54,573 bases of DNA from Entamoeba invadens IP1 (lineage: Eukaryota; Evosea; Mastigamoebida; Endamoebidae), in assembly GCF_000330505.1 (NCBI RefSeq), contig NW_004443736.1, positions 29,713 to 84,285 of the forward strand, in the 5' to 3' direction. Positions 1 through 9,516 of this stretch are shown piece by piece (the stretch's first letter is position 1; every line of letters begins with the position of its first letter). The notes under the pieces were generated by a model. That model ran no database searches, was not told the origin of the DNA, and worked only from the letters and a program-made list of their open reading frames with translations. The position numbers and the translations under genes are program-made.

Positions 1-2295
1 AATTCACAAAGCGTTTGGGAATTACCCAAAAGTGTCACAGAATATTTACTAACTGCTACTAATATTACAAATAACGATATAATTAAGTACAATGTAGATG
101 TGAAGTACGTACAAACAATGAAATTACACGAAGTGTATAAAACTATATTTTCCAACAACTTTTTATCACTCAAAATCTTAGAAATAGATAACTGTAGTGA
201 TGTGTTATTCGATGAAAAAACCACTTTTCCAAAACTGACAGAGTTGTATGTGAGATGGTCAAAGTTGCTTGTATTCCGAGGAAAATTTGATGAACACATG
301 CTGACCTTTGCAAGCTTTATCTATTCATCGAGTATTTCAATTAAAAAAATGTTTTATAGCAAACGGAGAGTTGTTTTTTTATGTTGTGATGAAATTATCT
401 TTTACGACCAAAAACACGAATTATTGGAAACAATTATGGAGTGTAGTTCCAAAATTATGTGCATCTATGATGGAAAAGTTGCAACTAGTGGGATTACTGA
501 CTATTATTCCTCATATGATTTTTTAAAATGTTTTATTCTACACTATTTTATTTCTTTTTCATCAAACCTTTTTATTGACAACAACAAATTTGTATTGAGA
601 AATGATAGTAACAATTCACTTGCAATTTCAAGGGATTTTATGGACTCAAAATGTGAACTTCCAATGTTTTATAAGTACAATAATGAAATGTGTATGATCA
701 AGTACGTGCGCTATTTTGAGGTGAAAGCTGGCTATGGCGACTTTTCTGTTGGCGTATTTGATCAAGACAATTGGGCTGATTTTCAAAACGAACCGATTGG
801 ATCAAACAAATATTCAATTGGGTTTCACAGCAATATTTGGTCCTTATATTCGGAATATTTATATAAAAATGGTAATGAAATTGACTATGGCGATGGTGAC
901 AATTTTGTGAATTCAGTCGACAAAGTAAATGTAGTTGGATGTGGTGTATATAAAACATGGAATAATCAGAATGTTGTTTTCTTCACATTAAATGGGCATT
1001 TTGTAGGACGTTGTAAAGCCGACTTTATCAATTTTGGTGCGGCGGTGTGTATAGCCAATACATCACATTTTGAAGTGAACGACGGACAAAATGAAAATTT
1101 TCTTTTTAACCCACTCTTCTTTTTTAGTCACCTAGAGAGACAATACATGGTGACTGTTTCTAAATATTTTAAAACAGCTGGTGACTTCGCAACTATCAGT
1201 TTGGTGTGTAAAAAGTACAAAGAAATTTTATATGATTTGAACGAAAATTATGTACATCTTCCTCTTGAGTGTTTTCAATATTTTAAAGCACTCAAAACAG
1301 TCAACGTGTGGAGTCACAAAGAGTTTCAAGACATTTTTAATTACTATTTAAAATCAGAGAAACCGCTTCCAAAATTTGTGATTTGGTTTCCAGTCACTTA
1401 CGACTATGCAAAGGAATTTGAAGGTCAAAATATTGTGTTTAAAACAATTTGTTACACAAGTTCGGATTTTGATAAATATGGTTCAAATATTCCAAATAAT
1501 GAATGTGGAATAGCCGCTTTGAATGATGATGATGATGTGACATGTGATAACCAAAATGTTATTAAAATTAACACGAAAGTGCTTCAAATCAGATCTTTTG
1601 TAATTCCAGACAATGTAACTATGTTAGGATTATTGGCGTTCAACAGTTTTACAAATCTTTGTGATATAAAAATGTCTAAAAATCTTAGAAAAATAGGAGC
1701 AGGTGCTTTCACAAATTGTATTTCTTTGACTTCAATTGTTTTGCCAGAAAATTTAAAACAAATTGAAATGTTGGCTTTTCAAAATTGCAAACAACTTTCT
1801 AAAATAGAACTTTCATCTTCTCTCACTTATTTGGGAATTGCTGCTTTTAATAATTGTGAAAAACTTGAGGAAATTGAACTTCCAGAACAACTTGATTATT
1901 TAAACGAAGGGGTGTTTTCTCATTGTGTTTCACTTACAAAGATAGTCATTCCAAAAAGTGTTTCTTTCATTGGACGTTTTTGTTTTTTCAATTGTGGATT
2001 TGTGCATTTTTCTGAAATAAATTTAAAGGTCAATACACTTTCATTTGGGTGTTTTGCTTGTTGTAAATCACTTGTAAAAATAGATTTACCAGAAACAGTG
2101 ACTTCGTTAGAAGATGACTGTTTTTATGGGTGTGAAAAACTGGAAACTCTCGTTTTGCCATCAAGATTGGAGTCAATAGGAAGATCCTGTTTTTTGAAGT
2201 GCGAAAAATTGATCAATGTTAAAGTGCCAAAAACAGTCAAAACAATCAAAGAAAACGCTTTTCCAATAAACACAAATATCATTTTAGACAAGTAA
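1..2295 (+). CDS. SPRY domain-BspA-like LRR fusion protein (5' partial)
   Basis: The frame is open from base 1, so the true start lies upstream; the GTG at 100 is only an internal codon. The first part (to about nt 690) has Leu-rich, LRR-like segments. At about nt 700-1110 comes a SPRY-like domain (YFEVKAGYGDFSVGVFD, then VFFTLNGHFVGRC). Next, at nt 1126-1300, is the F-box-like start typical of Entamoeba BspA-like proteins (VSKYFKTAGDFATISLVCKKY). About ten LRR_5 repeats (F.NC..L..I.LP) follow at nt 1570-2290. In the other BspA-like genes here this F-box-like block is the N-terminus, so this is an in-frame fusion of two protein types. SPRY and LRR domains bind proteins; no enzyme motif is visible. 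The role is probably as an adaptor in the cytoplasm (inference). There is no signal peptide in the visible part. Confidence 0.82.
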   Translation, partial: NSQSVWELPKSVTEYLLTATNITNNDIIKYNVDVKYVQTMKLHEVYKTIFSNNFLSLKILEIDNCSDVLFDEKTTFPKLTELYVRWSKLLVFRGKFDEHMLTFASFIYSSSISIKKMFYSKRRVVFLCCDEIIFYDQKHELLETIMECSSKIMCIYDGKVATSGITDYYSSYDFLKCFILHYFISFSSNLFIDNNKFVLRNDSNNSLAISRDFMDSKCELPMFYKYNNEMCMIKYVRYFEVKAGYGDFSVGVFDQDNWADFQNEPIGSNKYSIGFHSNIWSLYSEYLYKNGNEIDYGDGDNFVNSVDKVNVVGCGVYKTWNNQNVVFFTLNGHFVGRCKADFINFGAAVCIANTSHFEVNDGQNENFLFNPLFFFSHLERQYMVTVSKYFKTAGDFATISLVCKKYKEILYDLNENYVHLPLECFQYFKALKTVNVWSHKEFQDIFNYYLKSEKPLPKFVIWFPVTYDYAKEFEGQNIVFKTICYTSSDFDKYGSNIPNNECGIAALNDDDDVTCDNQNVIKINTKVLQIRSFVIPDNVTMLGLLAFNSFTNLCDIKMSKNLRKIGAGAFTNCISLTSIVLPENLKQIEMLAFQNCKQLSKIELSSSLTYLGIAAFNNCEKLEEIELPEQLDYLNEGVFSHCVSLTKIVIPKSVSFIGRFCFFNCGFVHFSEINLKVNTLSFGCFACCKSLVKIDLPETVTSLEDDCFYGCEKLETLVLPSRLESIGRSCFLKCEKLINVKVPKTVKTIKENAFPINTNIILDK

Positions 2296-2664
2296 ATTGA
2301 TTTTTATTTTTACATGCGTTGTTTTTTAAAAAAATTGTGCTTTTTTATATCTGAATTTGATACATTAAAATTATAATTAAATAGTAAAATGTTTGATTTT
2401 AAAAAATATTATTGGCTCTTATTATAATGAACAATTTTTATTTGATAATATTTTATTTTTTATTTTTTTAAATGTTTAGTTTTAATAATAGGATTTTGGT
2501 TTTAAAATTTATTTATTTTTAATTGACGAATTTGTCATTCATAAATAAATGGATTTATGTTGTTCAATAGTTGTTTATAATATATAATTTGGTTTCAATT
2601 CATTATAGCAAATAACACTTGTATATAAATACCAATCTACAATTTAATTTTAAAAAACTTTATC
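2296..2664. other. AT-rich intergenic spacer
   Basis: This is the 3' flank of the LRR fusion gene and the promoter side of the next gene. Apart from the TATA-like stretch near its end, I see only A/T runs. Confidence 0.7.
2621..2631 (+). promoter_or_regulatory. TATA-like element upstream of the 2665 gene
   Basis: GTATATAAATA lies about 34-44 nt before the ATG at 2665. Entamoeba genes have very short 5' leaders and a TATA-like box about 30 nt before the transcription start, so the position is plausible. In such AT-rich DNA chance matches are common. Confidence 0.35.
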
Positions 2665-3780
2665 ATGTATTTTACACTCATCACGTTGTTTTATTCAATT
2701 CTCGCTTTATCCCAACGATCAACAGACTTAAACCAATATTATTATCAATACACATGCGCAGATAATTTGACAGTTATTAAAGGAACTACAAATAAAAATT
2801 ACACCAACTGCAACTTCATCGGAGAATTCAATTTTACAAATCCTAATGAAATGACTTCTTCGATATATTTCGATTCAGTTGGTGAGATCCTTGATTACAT
2901 TTTACCTGATAATACAACATCAGCTACTTTTTACAACTCGATGTTTACTCAGTTACAAACATCTCATTTGACACTCAATCAGTTCACAAGTAACAAAACA
3001 GGCTTTTATCATAGTGATTTTTCTGATGTTGTTTTTGAGTTGCTTAAAAATTTCTTAACATATAACTTTTACAATACTATTTACACATCTACATTTAAAA
3101 CTATTGTGTTGTATAATTCTTCTTTTGAAACATTAAAAATTAGTTCTGTGAAGACGAGTGGATATCGCGATATCTCTTCCATTGAGAATTGCCACTTTTG
3201 TTCAACAGATATTTACGAATCTGTTTTCTCCAATTTGACAATTAAAAATAGTCATTTCAGTGAATTCACATTAGCAAATAATGTCTTATCGGGACTAATT
3301 GTTGAAAACACCAAGTTTTATTACCGAGATGATGACAATGTCCGCTATATCAACTCGACATTTGTTAATACCTCATTTTATCATTCTTATTATTATAAAA
3401 ATGTCGTGTTTGAGTCGTGCAACTTTGTGAACTGCATTTTTTATTTAGATGATGTACATTCAGCTAAAAACATTGACTTTGACTTCGCCGACTGCTATTT
3501 TGAGAACTTCACTGTCAACAAACAAATAGTCGATTTGTATAAAGGAAATGCCTGTATTGGGTTGAAAATAGGGTTTGTGAAACAATCAATGGAGATCGAA
3601 ATTGCTAATGAAGATGATAAAAAGAGAACTCAAATTATTTTACTTTCAACGGGCGTTGCTGTGCTTGGGGTCTTGTTCATAGTTGCTGTGATCATTATTG
3701 GCGCACTATTTACATTGTTTGTCTTATCACGTAGAAAGCAACAAAAATTGAATTACAACGATTTATCTAACACAAAATAA
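2665..3780 (+). CDS. Putative type I membrane surface protein
   Basis: The 371-aa protein begins with a signal peptide (MYFTLITLFYSILALSQ), followed by a long lumenal or extracellular region. That region is rich in N-x-S/T sequons and in short repeats of the kind N(S/T)xF, such as YNSSFETLKI and VENTKFYY, which resemble a pentapeptide or beta-helix solenoid. A single transmembrane segment lies near residues 322-350 (ILLSTGVAVLGVLFIVAVII). A short basic tail of about 20 residues (RRKQQK) ends with YNDL, a possible tyrosine sorting signal. The ectodomain resembles the Cys-poor N-terminal ectodomain of the TMK at 9.5-13.8 kb, but there is no kinase. I do not recognise a named family. The ATG is chosen because it starts the signal peptide and follows a TATA-like box. 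Confidence 0.8.
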   Translation: MYFTLITLFYSILALSQRSTDLNQYYYQYTCADNLTVIKGTTNKNYTNCNFIGEFNFTNPNEMTSSIYFDSVGEILDYILPDNTTSATFYNSMFTQLQTSHLTLNQFTSNKTGFYHSDFSDVVFELLKNFLTYNFYNTIYTSTFKTIVLYNSSFETLKISSVKTSGYRDISSIENCHFCSTDIYESVFSNLTIKNSHFSEFTLANNVLSGLIVENTKFYYRDDDNVRYINSTFVNTSFYHSYYYKNVVFESCNFVNCIFYLDDVHSAKNIDFDFADCYFENFTVNKQIVDLYKGNACIGLKIGFVKQSMEIEIANEDDKKRTQIILLSTGVAVLGVLFIVAVIIIGALFTLFVLSRRKQQKLNYNDLSNTK

Positions 3781-3809
3781 TCAAATTTAAAAGTTTTTTT
3801 TGAGATTTA

Positions 3810-4229
3810 CATTGACCACCACCACCTTTACCAAAAAAAAATATTTGCAGCGATTGTTTTTTTGAAGGGAGTCCACTTATCAGCTACTGTTTGTGCGTAC
3901 CCATGTCACCCACTTTCCCTGTCCGTACTGTGTGGACGTGGATGTGGTTCCCCCCCCCCGCAAGCAGGGGTCAAGGGGATCCGCGCCAAGGGAGGAATTG
4001 GAAAGTGGGTGAAACGGTGCACAAACAGACTGTTTGAGTCCGTCTATATGAGCCTTCTTATAAATGCTCCGTCTCACTCAGATTCCACTAACTCAAAGTG
4101 AATTTTCGGCATTTCTTGAATTTGGGAACCATATTTAATATTATCCCAGTTTCCTATTTACTATAATTTTAATTTGAATATGATTCGAATAAAAAATAAA
4201 TCTATTTTAAGGAGTGGTGGTGGTCAATG
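3810..4229. mobile_element. TA-flanked inverted-repeat element (MITE-like), 420 bp
   Basis: The 16-bp sequence CATTGACCACCACCAC (3810-3825) is matched exactly in inverse orientation at 4214-4229. Both ends are bordered by TA (3808-3809 and 4230-4231). This is the layout of a Tc1/mariner-type non-autonomous element with a TA target duplication. There is no transposase. The interior is unusual: bases 3901-4020 are about 62 percent G+C in otherwise AT-rich DNA and contain nested complementary arms. The superfamily is inferred from the TA duplication only. Confidence 0.65.
3866..4106. ncRNA. Candidate structured RNA in a GC-rich island
   Basis: Two perfect complementary arms are nested: CTGTTTGTGC (3887-3896) pairs with GCACAAACAG (4019-4028), and TCACCCACTTTCC (3906-3918) pairs with GGAAAGTGGGTGA (4000-4012). 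Inside is a small GTCC...GGAC hairpin and a run of ten C (3950-3959). A T4 stretch at 4103-4106 could end a Pol III transcript. ORFs on both strands look non-protein. I compared it by eye with SRP RNA, RNase P RNA, 5S rRNA and tRNA and could not assign it. Because it sits wholly inside the inverted-repeat element, it may instead be transposon cargo or a palindromic MITE core. The strand is unknown. Confidence 0.35.
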
Positions 4230-5916
4230 TAGTTCCGATATATTTGTTATTATTTAAAATTATTTAATAAACAATAATTTATAAATAATTGTTTTTTGCT
4301 AATTTTTTGTTTTAAAAAACAGCCTAAAAAGCAATAACTATCAACTATGTAAATATGTAATATCAAATTAAAACTTTAAATGATAACACTAAAATTAAAA
4401 AATACCACATTTTTATCTTTTGACTTGGAGCTTACAAATACATGCATGAGATATTAAATTATGATATATAGTTATGAATTTTTAATTGAATCAAAAAATG
4501 TTAATTCTTTCATTGAGTTGTGAAACTTGAGTATGTAAATACATATGATAAAGCTTGTTAATTCAATTTTTTATGTTGAACTAATTATATTTTGTGGGTA
4601 AGTCATAAATTTGGATGATCATAAAAACAATGAAAATGATATAATTTTAAACCAATTTTTATATAATATATTGATGATATTATATATTCAAATTGAAAAC
4701 ACAACTCAAATATAAATGAATTATTACATTTAATGATTTATTGGTCTTTACTCCTTAAATTCATAATAATTAAATATTTTTGCCAAATTCATAAAGAAAA
4801 ACCGGTTATTACAAATGTATTGAACTTAGTGAACATCTTTGCTCTGTTAAAAACAAAGAGCATTAAAAATAATATTCACAATTTAACGTTAAATGAATGT
4901 CGATATATAAAAAGTTATATTAAATAAATAATCAAATGTTTTCAATTTATTTGTTTTTGTATCATGTCATGTTTAACAATTGTTTTAAAATTTTAAATGT
5001 AATATGCAATATTGTTTAAATGATAATGTGATGGTGATTGTATATATTAATTGTAAATTGTTTGCCTGAACAACCTTTTTATGTTTTATTATGAATTAAT
5101 TAAACTTGAGGTTATGATGTAAAATATACGAGTTGTGAATAAATCTACAGTCTATATTTAAAGTTTATCATGTACCTTTTAGATCATTAAAATATTTCGG
5201 GATGTTGTACAAAAAAATATCTTAATTGTTTATTTTTGCGTTTTACTAAGTGAAATGTTTAAATAAAATTGTTACTATTTATTTGTCCACCGGATAACAT
5301 TAAAAGACTACCTTTATATTTAAAATTTAGATAATTTGTTTAAGCATAAAAAATACCAATTATTTGTTTTGAATAATACAAACATTTTTGTTTATTAATT
5401 TAATATTTTTTGTTAAACTACTTTTTGGTTCAAAATTTTTAGTTCTTTCAATTTTATTATTGTTGTATACACTTTTTCAGTTAATCATATTATAGAAAAT
5501 GTTGATGTACTTAGTTTCAAAAGTGCGATTTCGGTAAATCGATCTAATACGGCTCCCATTTATTTTTTCCTAATTGTTGTCTTATATATATAAAAAAGCA
5601 ATTTGATAAAACCCTTTTCACGTTATTTTCAATAATAATTACTTCTTTTTTCAGGAAAAAAATCAGTTAAAAATCAGTTAAATAAGTGCGAAGCACTATT
5701 CATCCACACTGTGGCAGATATATCTTTATAATGTTGATTATATAATATATAAATTTTTAATAGAATATAATTATATATAAATTTAGTAAAAAACACAAAA
5801 AAATTACCTAAAGATATTTATTTTTTAAACTATTATAAACCATATAAAATGGTAAGTTTAGTAAATTATAAAATATAAAAAGTTATCTAAACAAATACAA
5901 CTCAAAATAATATACA
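4230..5916. other. AT-rich intergenic region
   Basis: No convincing gene is present. The small ORF at 4733-4927 has low-complexity, AT-driven composition. A short GTGC-GAA-GCAC hairpin lies near 5686-5696, next to a direct repeat of AAATCAGTTAAA. Nothing else stands out. Confidence 0.6.
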
Positions 5917-7062
5917 ATGATCAAAAAGTTAGATCCATATCATTTACAAATTGTTGCTCAACACTTTTTCTTTGCAGATGATTTTATTAATATGATTCTT
6001 GTATGCAAAAAATATTCATGTATTTTAGACAGATTTAGATACAATCCCATACCCATAACTTCCACCAAATTATTTCCAAATATAGAAACACAGTATTTAT
6101 ATAACGAGAAAGATGTCAAATTGCCAGAAATAAAACACGTTGTTGTGTTGTACAAAGTTGATAATTGGTATGCAAATAGTCATTTAAAAGAGCCTAATAT
6201 CACATTTAAAAACCTTCACGTTACTGTAAAGGACACTGATAAAATTACAAAAGAAGACGAACTGATTCAACTAATGGAAAACACAAACATTAGAAATTAT
6301 GGCTCTCGTGTTTTTAACTCTTTTTATTTTGACACTTTTAAAGTTCCAATTCATATCACAAACCTTGAAAAATGCGCTTTTAGTGATTATGATGAACTTG
6401 AAAGTGTTACTTTATCTGAAGGTCTTAAAATTATTCCAACAAACTGTTTTAGTGGTTGTCTATCGTTAACATCGATACATATTCCATCTTCAATAACAAA
6501 AATAATGGAAAACGCCTTTGAAAAATGTGGATTTGAAACATTTGATATGCCTTCATCAATATATTCGATAGAAAATGATGCTTTTAGATATTGTGAGAAA
6601 TCGAGAGACATTCACATCTCACCAAATGTAAAGATTATATCAAGTGCAACATTTATTTTTTGCAAAAATTTGACAAATGTAAAACTTCCTGATAATTTAC
6701 AACACATTCAAGCATGTGCATTTAAAAATTGTAGACAACTTGAAGTGATCAAAATCCCAGCAAGTGTGTGTCTTGTTGACAGAGAAGCATTTAGTGACTG
6801 TATAAAAATGAAAGAACTTGTTTTTAGTAATAATTGTGCTATTAAAGAACAAGCGTTTGTGAATTGTACATCACTCACAAAACTTGTGGTACCAAATATT
6901 GAAGGAAAAGTTATTCACAAAATTTATAAAGAAGAAATTCCAATTTTTATTAAATTTTATGATAAGTTTGATTGTGATACCTACAATGATGAATATGGAA
7001 AAGTTATTTATAACAATTTAAGCCAAGAAGTTTGTTTATTACTATTAAATTTAACAATTTAA
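5917..7062 (+). CDS. BspA-like leucine-rich repeat protein
   Basis: The 381-aa protein has the Entamoeba BspA-like layout. An F-box-like N-terminal helical block (MIKKLDPYHLQIVAQHFFFADDFINMILVCKKY) is followed by the conserved YNPIPIT and LFPNIETQYLY segment. LRR_5 (TpLRR) repeats run from about residue 130 to 330, of the kind FSGCLSLTSIHIPSSITKI. There is no signal peptide and no membrane segment. The family is large in Entamoeba; at least one E. histolytica member (LRRP1) has been reported at the cell surface, but the route is unclear. The last 60 residues lose the repeat pattern. It lies in the same orientation just upstream of another, decayed BspA-like gene, which suggests tandem duplication. 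The ATG fits the family start. Confidence 0.88.
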   Translation: MIKKLDPYHLQIVAQHFFFADDFINMILVCKKYSCILDRFRYNPIPITSTKLFPNIETQYLYNEKDVKLPEIKHVVVLYKVDNWYANSHLKEPNITFKNLHVTVKDTDKITKEDELIQLMENTNIRNYGSRVFNSFYFDTFKVPIHITNLEKCAFSDYDELESVTLSEGLKIIPTNCFSGCLSLTSIHIPSSITKIMENAFEKCGFETFDMPSSIYSIENDAFRYCEKSRDIHISPNVKIISSATFIFCKNLTNVKLPDNLQHIQACAFKNCRQLEVIKIPASVCLVDREAFSDCIKMKELVFSNNCAIKEQAFVNCTSLTKLVVPNIEGKVIHKIYKEEIPIFIKFYDKFDCDTYNDEYGKVIYNNLSQEVCLLLLNLTI

Positions 7063-7301
7063 TTTAACTGATAAATAAAAATGTACACTGATAAATACAT
7101 ATATAAATTAATACAAATTAATATCATTTAAAATTAATTTTATAAAGGTTGATTGTGTATAATAAGTTAATTAAACTTTACATTAATAATGGAAAGTATC
7201 TGATTAAAAATGATTTAAATTAATTTTCAAGATATATTATGATCTTTTAAACAAATTAATAACTTCATACAAACATATCAATTTACTTTAAGTTTATTAT
7301 T

Positions 7302-7564
7302 CTGCCTCTAATTATTGATACAATCGATAGTTTTACAATTGAAAACAAAAATTTAATTCGCAAAATATACGGACTTGACAAAGTTACAAGGCTATCTGAC
7401 CACTCTTTTGAAAATTGTGTTAATCTTCAAGATATTTCAATTAGTAATAACACAGAAATAGAAAAAGGGTGTTTTGAAAATTGCACATCACTCACACATT
7501 GCAACTTCCACACAACAACATGAAAATTAAATTTACTCCAACTTCAAAAGAAACAAAAATATAG
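7302..7564 (+). pseudogene. Decayed 5' part of the downstream BspA-like gene
   Basis: Translation shows LRR_5 repeats (LSDHSFENCVNLQDIS, then KGCFENCTSLTH) in the frame of base 7377. Just after 7499 the LRR sense moves to another frame (QLPHNNMKIKFTPTS), and this meets a TAG at 7562-7564. Beyond that stop, the same frame runs into the long ORF ending at 9142. No F-box-like N-terminus and no GT...AG intron borders were found here, so I read it as loss of the 5' end and not as splicing. Confidence 0.6.
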
Positions 7565-9142
7565 GACAAATTTGGATACAAATACGACACTGTTGAATTC
7601 ATATTTTCAGAAATAACCGATTTAAGCAATTTTGAGGAAATTAAGAAATGTACCTCATTCGTTGAAATTTCTGGACTCTTTTTTCCACAAAAAGAAATAA
7701 AATCGATAACAATCCCGTCGAATGTGACTTGTATCGGTAATAATTTTTTTAGTCGATGTAATTCTGAAGCAATTAACTTGGGCTGCGTTTCAGTTATTGG
7801 AAACAATATTTTTGGACCAAATTTGACTTCGGTAACACTTCCATCGACACTTACAAGCATTGGAGATCACATTTTTGAAAGATGCAACAAACTACAAAAA
7901 GTTGATTTAAATGGTAAAAAGACGTTTGATGGTCTTGTGAGTATTGACACAATGAGACTTTTGAATACAATGAATATCAAATGCACACATGTGGAAGTGA
8001 ATTATCAACAATTGGAAAAATTCCAAAATCGTGATGACATTCAAATGACACTTAATATGATGAATGACAATCTTCTGTTATTACAGTGTCACATTCCATG
8101 TAATGTCTGTAACTTTGCAAATTCATGTTTTTATCTATATGAAAATTTAAGTGAAATAATTTTGCCATCAACATTGACTTCTATTTGTGAAGAAGCTTTC
8201 TATAACTGTGTTTCGCTTCACAACATTCAATTTCCAGAAAGTTTAAAATCAATTGGGTCTTTGGCTTTCAGTGGGTGTGGGTTGACTCAAGTTTCAATAC
8301 CAACAACAGTGACATATATTGGAAATACTGCATTTTCAGAGTGTTACAAACTTAAAAACGCGTGTATACCAGAAAGTGGTTTAGAGTGTTATATGTTGTT
8401 ATACTATTGCTTCAATTTAACAACAGTTAATATATTAAAAAGTAACAAAAAGTGTTTTAAAATCAATGGGACATTCAATGGGTGTTATTCTTTAAAGAAA
8501 ATTGCAATACCAGAGAGTATTGTTGCTCTTGAAAAAAGTTCATTCAAAAATTGCTCGTCTCTCAATAAAATAACAATTGGAAATTGCGTTGAAAAAATCG
8601 GAAGTAACTGCTTTGGAAATTGTGAACGACTTGAATACGTTAAAATACCAAATTTAGTCACTTTAATTGACACATTGGCATTCAAAAACTGCACAAAATT
8701 AAGAAGAGTAACATTCACAAATCCAATTAAAACTATTTCTCCAACAGCTTTTGAAGAGTGCACAAATTTGTGTGAAATTTATATCGGAATAGAAAAAATC
8801 AAAATTGTCGAATTTCTAGTGTCGTACAATGTTTCTTGTATGCTTGAGAACAAATCAATGATATGCAATAACATTATCTTTGTACAAAGTGATATTAAAA
8901 AGCATTTAAAATTGTACAAAGAAAACGGTAAAAATATTGGAGAAATTCCCAATAAAGTGGTTCGATTATCTGAACAGTGTTTTAGAACATATAAAGAGGT
9001 TGATATAATCAAAGTGCCAAAAAGCGTGAAAAAAGTCGACGATTTTTGTTTTTACATGTCGGTACCAATTGAGAACATCATTTTTGAAGAAAAAGAGTCG
9101 ATAAAAATTAGCGAGTTGGCATTTGGTTTTGATAATTGTTAA
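7565..9142 (+). CDS. BspA-like LRR protein, 5'-truncated, possibly a pseudogene
   Basis: The open frame after the TAG at 7562 encodes well-preserved LRR_5 repeats to the end, for example FYNCVSLHNIQFPESLKSIG and FKNCSSLNKITIGNCVEKIG. It starts in mid-repeat (TSFVEISGLFFPQKEIKSITIP), and the first in-frame ATG lies much further in, at about nt 7952. The normal BspA-like N-terminal block is missing. Recognisable repeat sequence upstream, interrupted by a frameshift and a stop, argues that this is the intact 3' part of a broken gene. A shortened product could still be made. It has no signal peptide or membrane anchor. It is a tandem neighbour of the intact BspA-like gene at 5917. Confidence 0.7.
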   Translation, partial: DKFGYKYDTVEFIFSEITDLSNFEEIKKCTSFVEISGLFFPQKEIKSITIPSNVTCIGNNFFSRCNSEAINLGCVSVIGNNIFGPNLTSVTLPSTLTSIGDHIFERCNKLQKVDLNGKKTFDGLVSIDTMRLLNTMNIKCTHVEVNYQQLEKFQNRDDIQMTLNMMNDNLLLLQCHIPCNVCNFANSCFYLYENLSEIILPSTLTSICEEAFYNCVSLHNIQFPESLKSIGSLAFSGCGLTQVSIPTTVTYIGNTAFSECYKLKNACIPESGLECYMLLYYCFNLTTVNILKSNKKCFKINGTFNGCYSLKKIAIPESIVALEKSSFKNCSSLNKITIGNCVEKIGSNCFGNCERLEYVKIPNLVTLIDTLAFKNCTKLRRVTFTNPIKTISPTAFEECTNLCEIYIGIEKIKIVEFLVSYNVSCMLENKSMICNNIIFVQSDIKKHLKLYKENGKNIGEIPNKVVRLSEQCFRTYKEVDIIKVPKSVKKVDDFCFYMSVPIENIIFEEKESIKISELAFGFDNC

Positions 9143-9516
9143 ACAATTTTTATTTTAATGTTTGAAATTACCGAACATAATTCAAAATGTCTAAAATTTA
9201 GGAAATTTTAATTTTATTAAGTATTTTAACGTTTTAAAAAAAATAGTTAAGTGCATAACATTACACAAGCCAAAACATAAAAATGTATATAATAAATAAA
9301 TCTCATTTTAAGTACAAATTTTTTAACAACGGTGTTATATTAAGTTTTTATAATGATAAATTTTGTAAATACAAACATTAAAATTCTTAATATTTTAATG
9401 ACCATATGTTTTTCTTATTAATTATAAATTATTTAAAGTAAACAATAAAATAAATATTTATTTTTAAATATGTAATAAACGTAAAATAACGAATTTATTA
9501 AATTAAATGTTTAAGT
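9143..9516. other. Convergent AT-rich spacer
   Basis: This spacer lies between the 3' ends of the LRR gene (+) and the TMK gene (-). It holds only A/T-rich sequence and no clear site. Confidence 0.6.

Noticed and set aside
3862..4101. 79-codon plus-strand and 65-codon minus-strand frames in the GC-rich island
   Set aside because: The composition follows the palindromic GC-rich DNA; there is no ATG on the plus frame, and nothing protein-like on either strand. A structured RNA or element core explains it better.
3866..4106. SRP RNA, RNase P RNA, 5S rRNA or tRNA in the GC-rich island
   Set aside because: I could not find the conserved blocks of any of these RNAs by eye. It is kept only as an unassigned candidate RNA.
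4733..4927. 64-codon ORF
   Set aside because: Ile/Lys/Asn-rich, AT-driven, no domain or signal; likely chance.
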